DNA from: Candidatus Limivicinus faecipullorum
GTDB lineage: Bacteria > Bacillota > Clostridia > Oscillospirales > Oscillospiraceae
NCBI GenBank assembly: GCA_018711755.1
Contig: DVHY01000168.1
Location: 1-7,692 of the forward strand
Length of the DNA stretch: 7,692 nt
Direction of reading: 5' to 3'
Positions 6,010 to 7,692 of this stretch are shown piece after piece. Numbering within the stretch: the first letter of the stretch is position 1; the number at the start of each line of letters is the position of its first letter. Made by a program: the position numbers and the translations under genes. Under the pieces are notes generated by a model that was not told the DNA's origin, searched no databases, and worked only from the letters and a program-made list of their open reading frames with translations.

Positions 6010-6038
6010 ATGGTATCACAGGTTCCATGTTATGTCAA
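6010..6038 (-). promoter_or_regulatory. Promoter of the pseudokinase-lectin gene with overlapping dyads
   Basis: On the - strand a perfect -35 box TTGACA (6033-6038) and a -10 box TACCAT (6010-6015, 4 of 6 consensus bases) are 17 bp apart. The leader would be about 35 nt. Two nested inverted repeats cover the promoter: ACATGG (6008-6013) with CCATGT (6025-6030), and TGACAT (6006-6011) with ATGTCA (6032-6037). Dyads across the -35/-10 spacer are the usual place for a repressor or MerR-type activator, but no regulator is encoded in the window. The spacer shares sequence with the promoter at 26-54. Confidence 0.65.
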
Positions 6039-6058
6039 CGGAAAACCCCCTGTAATAC

Positions 6059-7663
6059 TTATTTTTCCATCTTATCCGACAGCTTGTCTATATCCTTTGC
6101 AAAGGCCTCCAGCACCTTGTTGGGGCGGCCTTCCATGGCCTTGGCCACGGCCAGCAGGCGCTCGGCGGCGGCCAGGAGCTTCTCAAAGGCTTTGCTGACG
6201 CTGCGCTGTTTGGGAGCGGCTTTCTTGACGGGTCTGGGCTGGGCAATGTACTCCCACTGGCCGGTGAGCAGGTCAAAGCGGGAGCCGCTGTAGGGGGCGG
6301 CGGCCCGGTAGCCCAGCTCCTTGTTCAGGCAGTCGGTAAAGGCCTCGGCGCTGTCCGGGTCGCCGTGGTTGACGAACACCAGCTCCGGCTTCTCTTCAAA
6401 GCCCTGGAGCCAGGCGATGAGTCCGTCCTTGTCGGCGTGGCCGCTGACGCCGGGCAATACGTCTATGGTGGCGCTGACCTGTATCTCCTCGTTGAAGAGC
6501 TTCACGTTCTTCACCCCGTCCACCAGGCTGCGGCCCAGGGTGCCCTCGGACTGGTAGCCCACGAAGAGTATGCAGCACTCGCTGCGCCAGAGATTGTGCT
6601 TCAGGTGATGGCGTATACGCCCGGCATCGCACATGCCGCTGGCAGAGATTATCACCTTGGGTGTCTTATCCTCGTTGATGGCCTTGGACTCCTCCTGGCT
6701 GACGGTGAGTTCCAGGCCGGGGAAGACTATGGGGTTTATGCCGGAGCGGATGAGCTGCTGCATCTCCTCGTCCACGAACTGGGTGTCGCACTGGAGGAAG
6801 ACGGTGGTGGCCTCTATGGCCAGGGGGCTGTCCACATAGACGGGGAAATCCCCGTGGCCGGTGACCAGGCCCCGCTCCTTTATCTCCCGGATGAAGTACA
6901 GCATCTCCTGGGTGCGGCCCACGGCAAAGGAGGGTATGACCAGGTTGCCCCCCTTGTCCAGGGTGGTCTGGATGCGCCGGGCCAGGGCGGGCACATAGTC
7001 TATGCGCTCGCTGCTGTGCTTTCTGTCGCCGTAGGTGGATTCTATCACCAGGTACTGGCTGTCCTTCACATACTGGGGGTCTTTCAGGATGGGCTGGTTC
7101 AGGTTGCCCAGGTCTCCGCTGAAGCAGATCTTTCGGGTCTGCCCGTCCTCAGTCAGCCAGACCTCGATGGCGGCGGAGCCCAGCAGATGCCCCACGTCGG
7201 TAAAGCGGATGCTGACGCAGTCGTTCACCTGGATAGGCTTGCCGTAGGGGCAGGGTATCATCCGGCTTATGGCCCCCGCCGCATCCTCCAGGTCGTAGAG
7301 GGGCTCTATCTCCGGCCCGCCGTTGCGTATGGATTTGCGGCTTTTCCACTCCGCCTCGGACATCTGTATGTTCGCGCTGTCACGGAGCATTATATCGCAG
7401 AGGGAGCAGGTGGCGGAGGTGGCGTATATGGAGCCTCTGAAGCCCTCCTTGTACAGCAGAGGCAGCAGGCCCGAGTGGTCGATGTGGGCGTGGGTGAGCA
7501 GCACGAAGTCCAGTTCTCCGGCGGCGGCGGGCATGGGCTCGTTTTCAAAAAGGTCTCTGCCCTGCTCCATGCCGCAGTCCACCAGGCCCTTCTTGTCTCC
7601 CACCTCTATATAGGTGCGGCTGCCTGTGACCTCATGGGCGGCGCCCAGGAATGTTATCTTCAA
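6059..7663 (-). CDS. MBL-fold, beta-CASP RNA metallo-hydrolase
   Basis: The 534-residue product belongs to the metallo-beta-lactamase/beta-CASP group (YSH1/CPSF73-like, COG1236-type), cytoplasmic zinc-dependent RNA endo- or exonucleases. All active-site motifs are present. HAHIDH (His58, His60, Asp62, His63) is motif 2, DVGHLLGS (His159) motif 3 and SGDLG (Asp184) motif 4. The beta-CASP part has EST (Glu208) as motif A, SGHAD (His409) as motif B and VNHG (His433) as motif C. It has no KH domains, unlike archaeal relatives, and is not RNase J. Residues from about 475 form an extra Lys/Ala-rich tail (VKKAAPKQR, then a helical stretch) beyond the usual end of the fold, which may touch RNA or a partner. 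The start is TTG at 7661-7663, with AAGGGGGA 7 nt upstream and the canonical MKITFLGAAHEVTGS opening. The promoter lies at or beyond the window edge. No clear terminator is seen in the 90 bp before the next gene. Confidence 0.95.
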   Translation of the reverse strand: MKITFLGAAHEVTGSRTYIEVGDKKGLVDCGMEQGRDLFENEPMPAAAGELDFVLLTHAHIDHSGLLPLLYKEGFRGSIYATSATCSLCDIMLRDSANIQMSEAEWKSRKSIRNGGPEIEPLYDLEDAAGAISRMIPCPYGKPIQVNDCVSIRFTDVGHLLGSAAIEVWLTEDGQTRKICFSGDLGNLNQPILKDPQYVKDSQYLVIESTYGDRKHSSERIDYVPALARRIQTTLDKGGNLVIPSFAVGRTQEMLYFIREIKERGLVTGHGDFPVYVDSPLAIEATTVFLQCDTQFVDEEMQQLIRSGINPIVFPGLELTVSQEESKAINEDKTPKVIISASGMCDAGRIRHHLKHNLWRSECCILFVGYQSEGTLGRSLVDGVKNVKLFNEEIQVSATIDVLPGVSGHADKDGLIAWLQGFEEKPELVFVNHGDPDSAEAFTDCLNKELGYRAAAPYSGSRFDLLTGQWEYIAQPRPVKKAAPKQRSVSKAFEKLLAAAERLLAVAKAMEGRPNKVLEAFAKDIDKLSDKMEK

Positions 7664-7670
7664 ATCGGTA

Positions 7671-7678
7671 TCCCCCTT
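7671..7678 (-). promoter_or_regulatory. Ribosome binding site supporting the TTG start of the MBL hydrolase
   Basis: AAGGGGGA on the - strand ends 7 nt before the TTG codon at 7661-7663. No in-frame ATG precedes the conserved MKITFLGAA opening, so TTG is the start that fits both spacing and family alignment. Confidence 0.7.
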
Positions 7679-7692
7679 TATGCTATGCTTAT

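Noticed and set aside
7664..7692. Possible -10 box (TAGCAT) upstream of the MBL hydrolase
   Set aside because: Only 4 of 6 consensus bases, and the matching -35 would lie outside the window, so it cannot be supported.

Overview
The window is GC-rich and gene-dense. It carries six protein-coding genes: one on the + strand and five on the - strand. The gene types point to a high-GC Clostridia member, probably a gut-associated Oscillospiraceae-like Firmicute. They include a zinc-ribbon/membrane/Ser-Pro-linker protein, a eukaryotic-type kinase-like membrane protein with a C-type lectin domain, a family-3 solute-binding lipoprotein and a stand-alone beta-CASP metallo-hydrolase. That taxonomic reading is inference from style, strong Shine-Dalgarno sites and TTG/GTG starts. 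There is no marker gene.

Layout. Bases 1-98 hold a good sigma-A-type promoter and the leader of the + strand gene (99-1517), a zinc-ribbon membrane protein with an extracellular part. That gene converges with the - strand genes on a perfect 17-bp hairpin (1541-1578) that can terminate both sides. Reading the - strand in its own direction (high to low coordinates), the order is: a beta-CASP MBL-fold RNA hydrolase (7663-6059); a promoter (TTGACA-17-TACCAT); a pseudokinase-TM-C-type lectin protein (5968-4391); a GC-rich hairpin; then a tight cluster of GNAT acetyltransferase (4309-3830), membrane-anchored beta-lactamase-fold serine hydrolase (3802-2432) and family-3 solute-binding lipoprotein (2404-1601). 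Gaps inside that cluster are 27 bp each.

How the genes may work together (inference): four of the six products are predicted to face the outside of the cell while anchored in its membrane. Two of them (zinc-ribbon protein and pseudokinase-lectin) share the plan cytoplasmic domain - single TM - Ser/Pro linker - outer domain. Their promoters also share an unusual stretch of sequence. This looks like a cell-surface sensing or envelope-remodelling locus. The MBL RNA hydrolase is probably an unrelated upstream neighbour.

The points most worth checking are these. (1) The kinase-like protein has only a C-lobe with degraded catalytic motifs, joined across the membrane to a C-type lectin domain. (2) The solute-binding lipoprotein appears circularly permuted: the segment that normally ends the fold sits right after the lipobox, and the protein stops where that segment would normally begin. 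(3) The serine hydrolase is tethered by a long Gln/Glu coiled coil, a C-terminal TM and a basic cytoplasmic tail. No ABC permease or ATPase, PP2C phosphatase, RNA gene, CRISPR array or insertion sequence is visible in the window.
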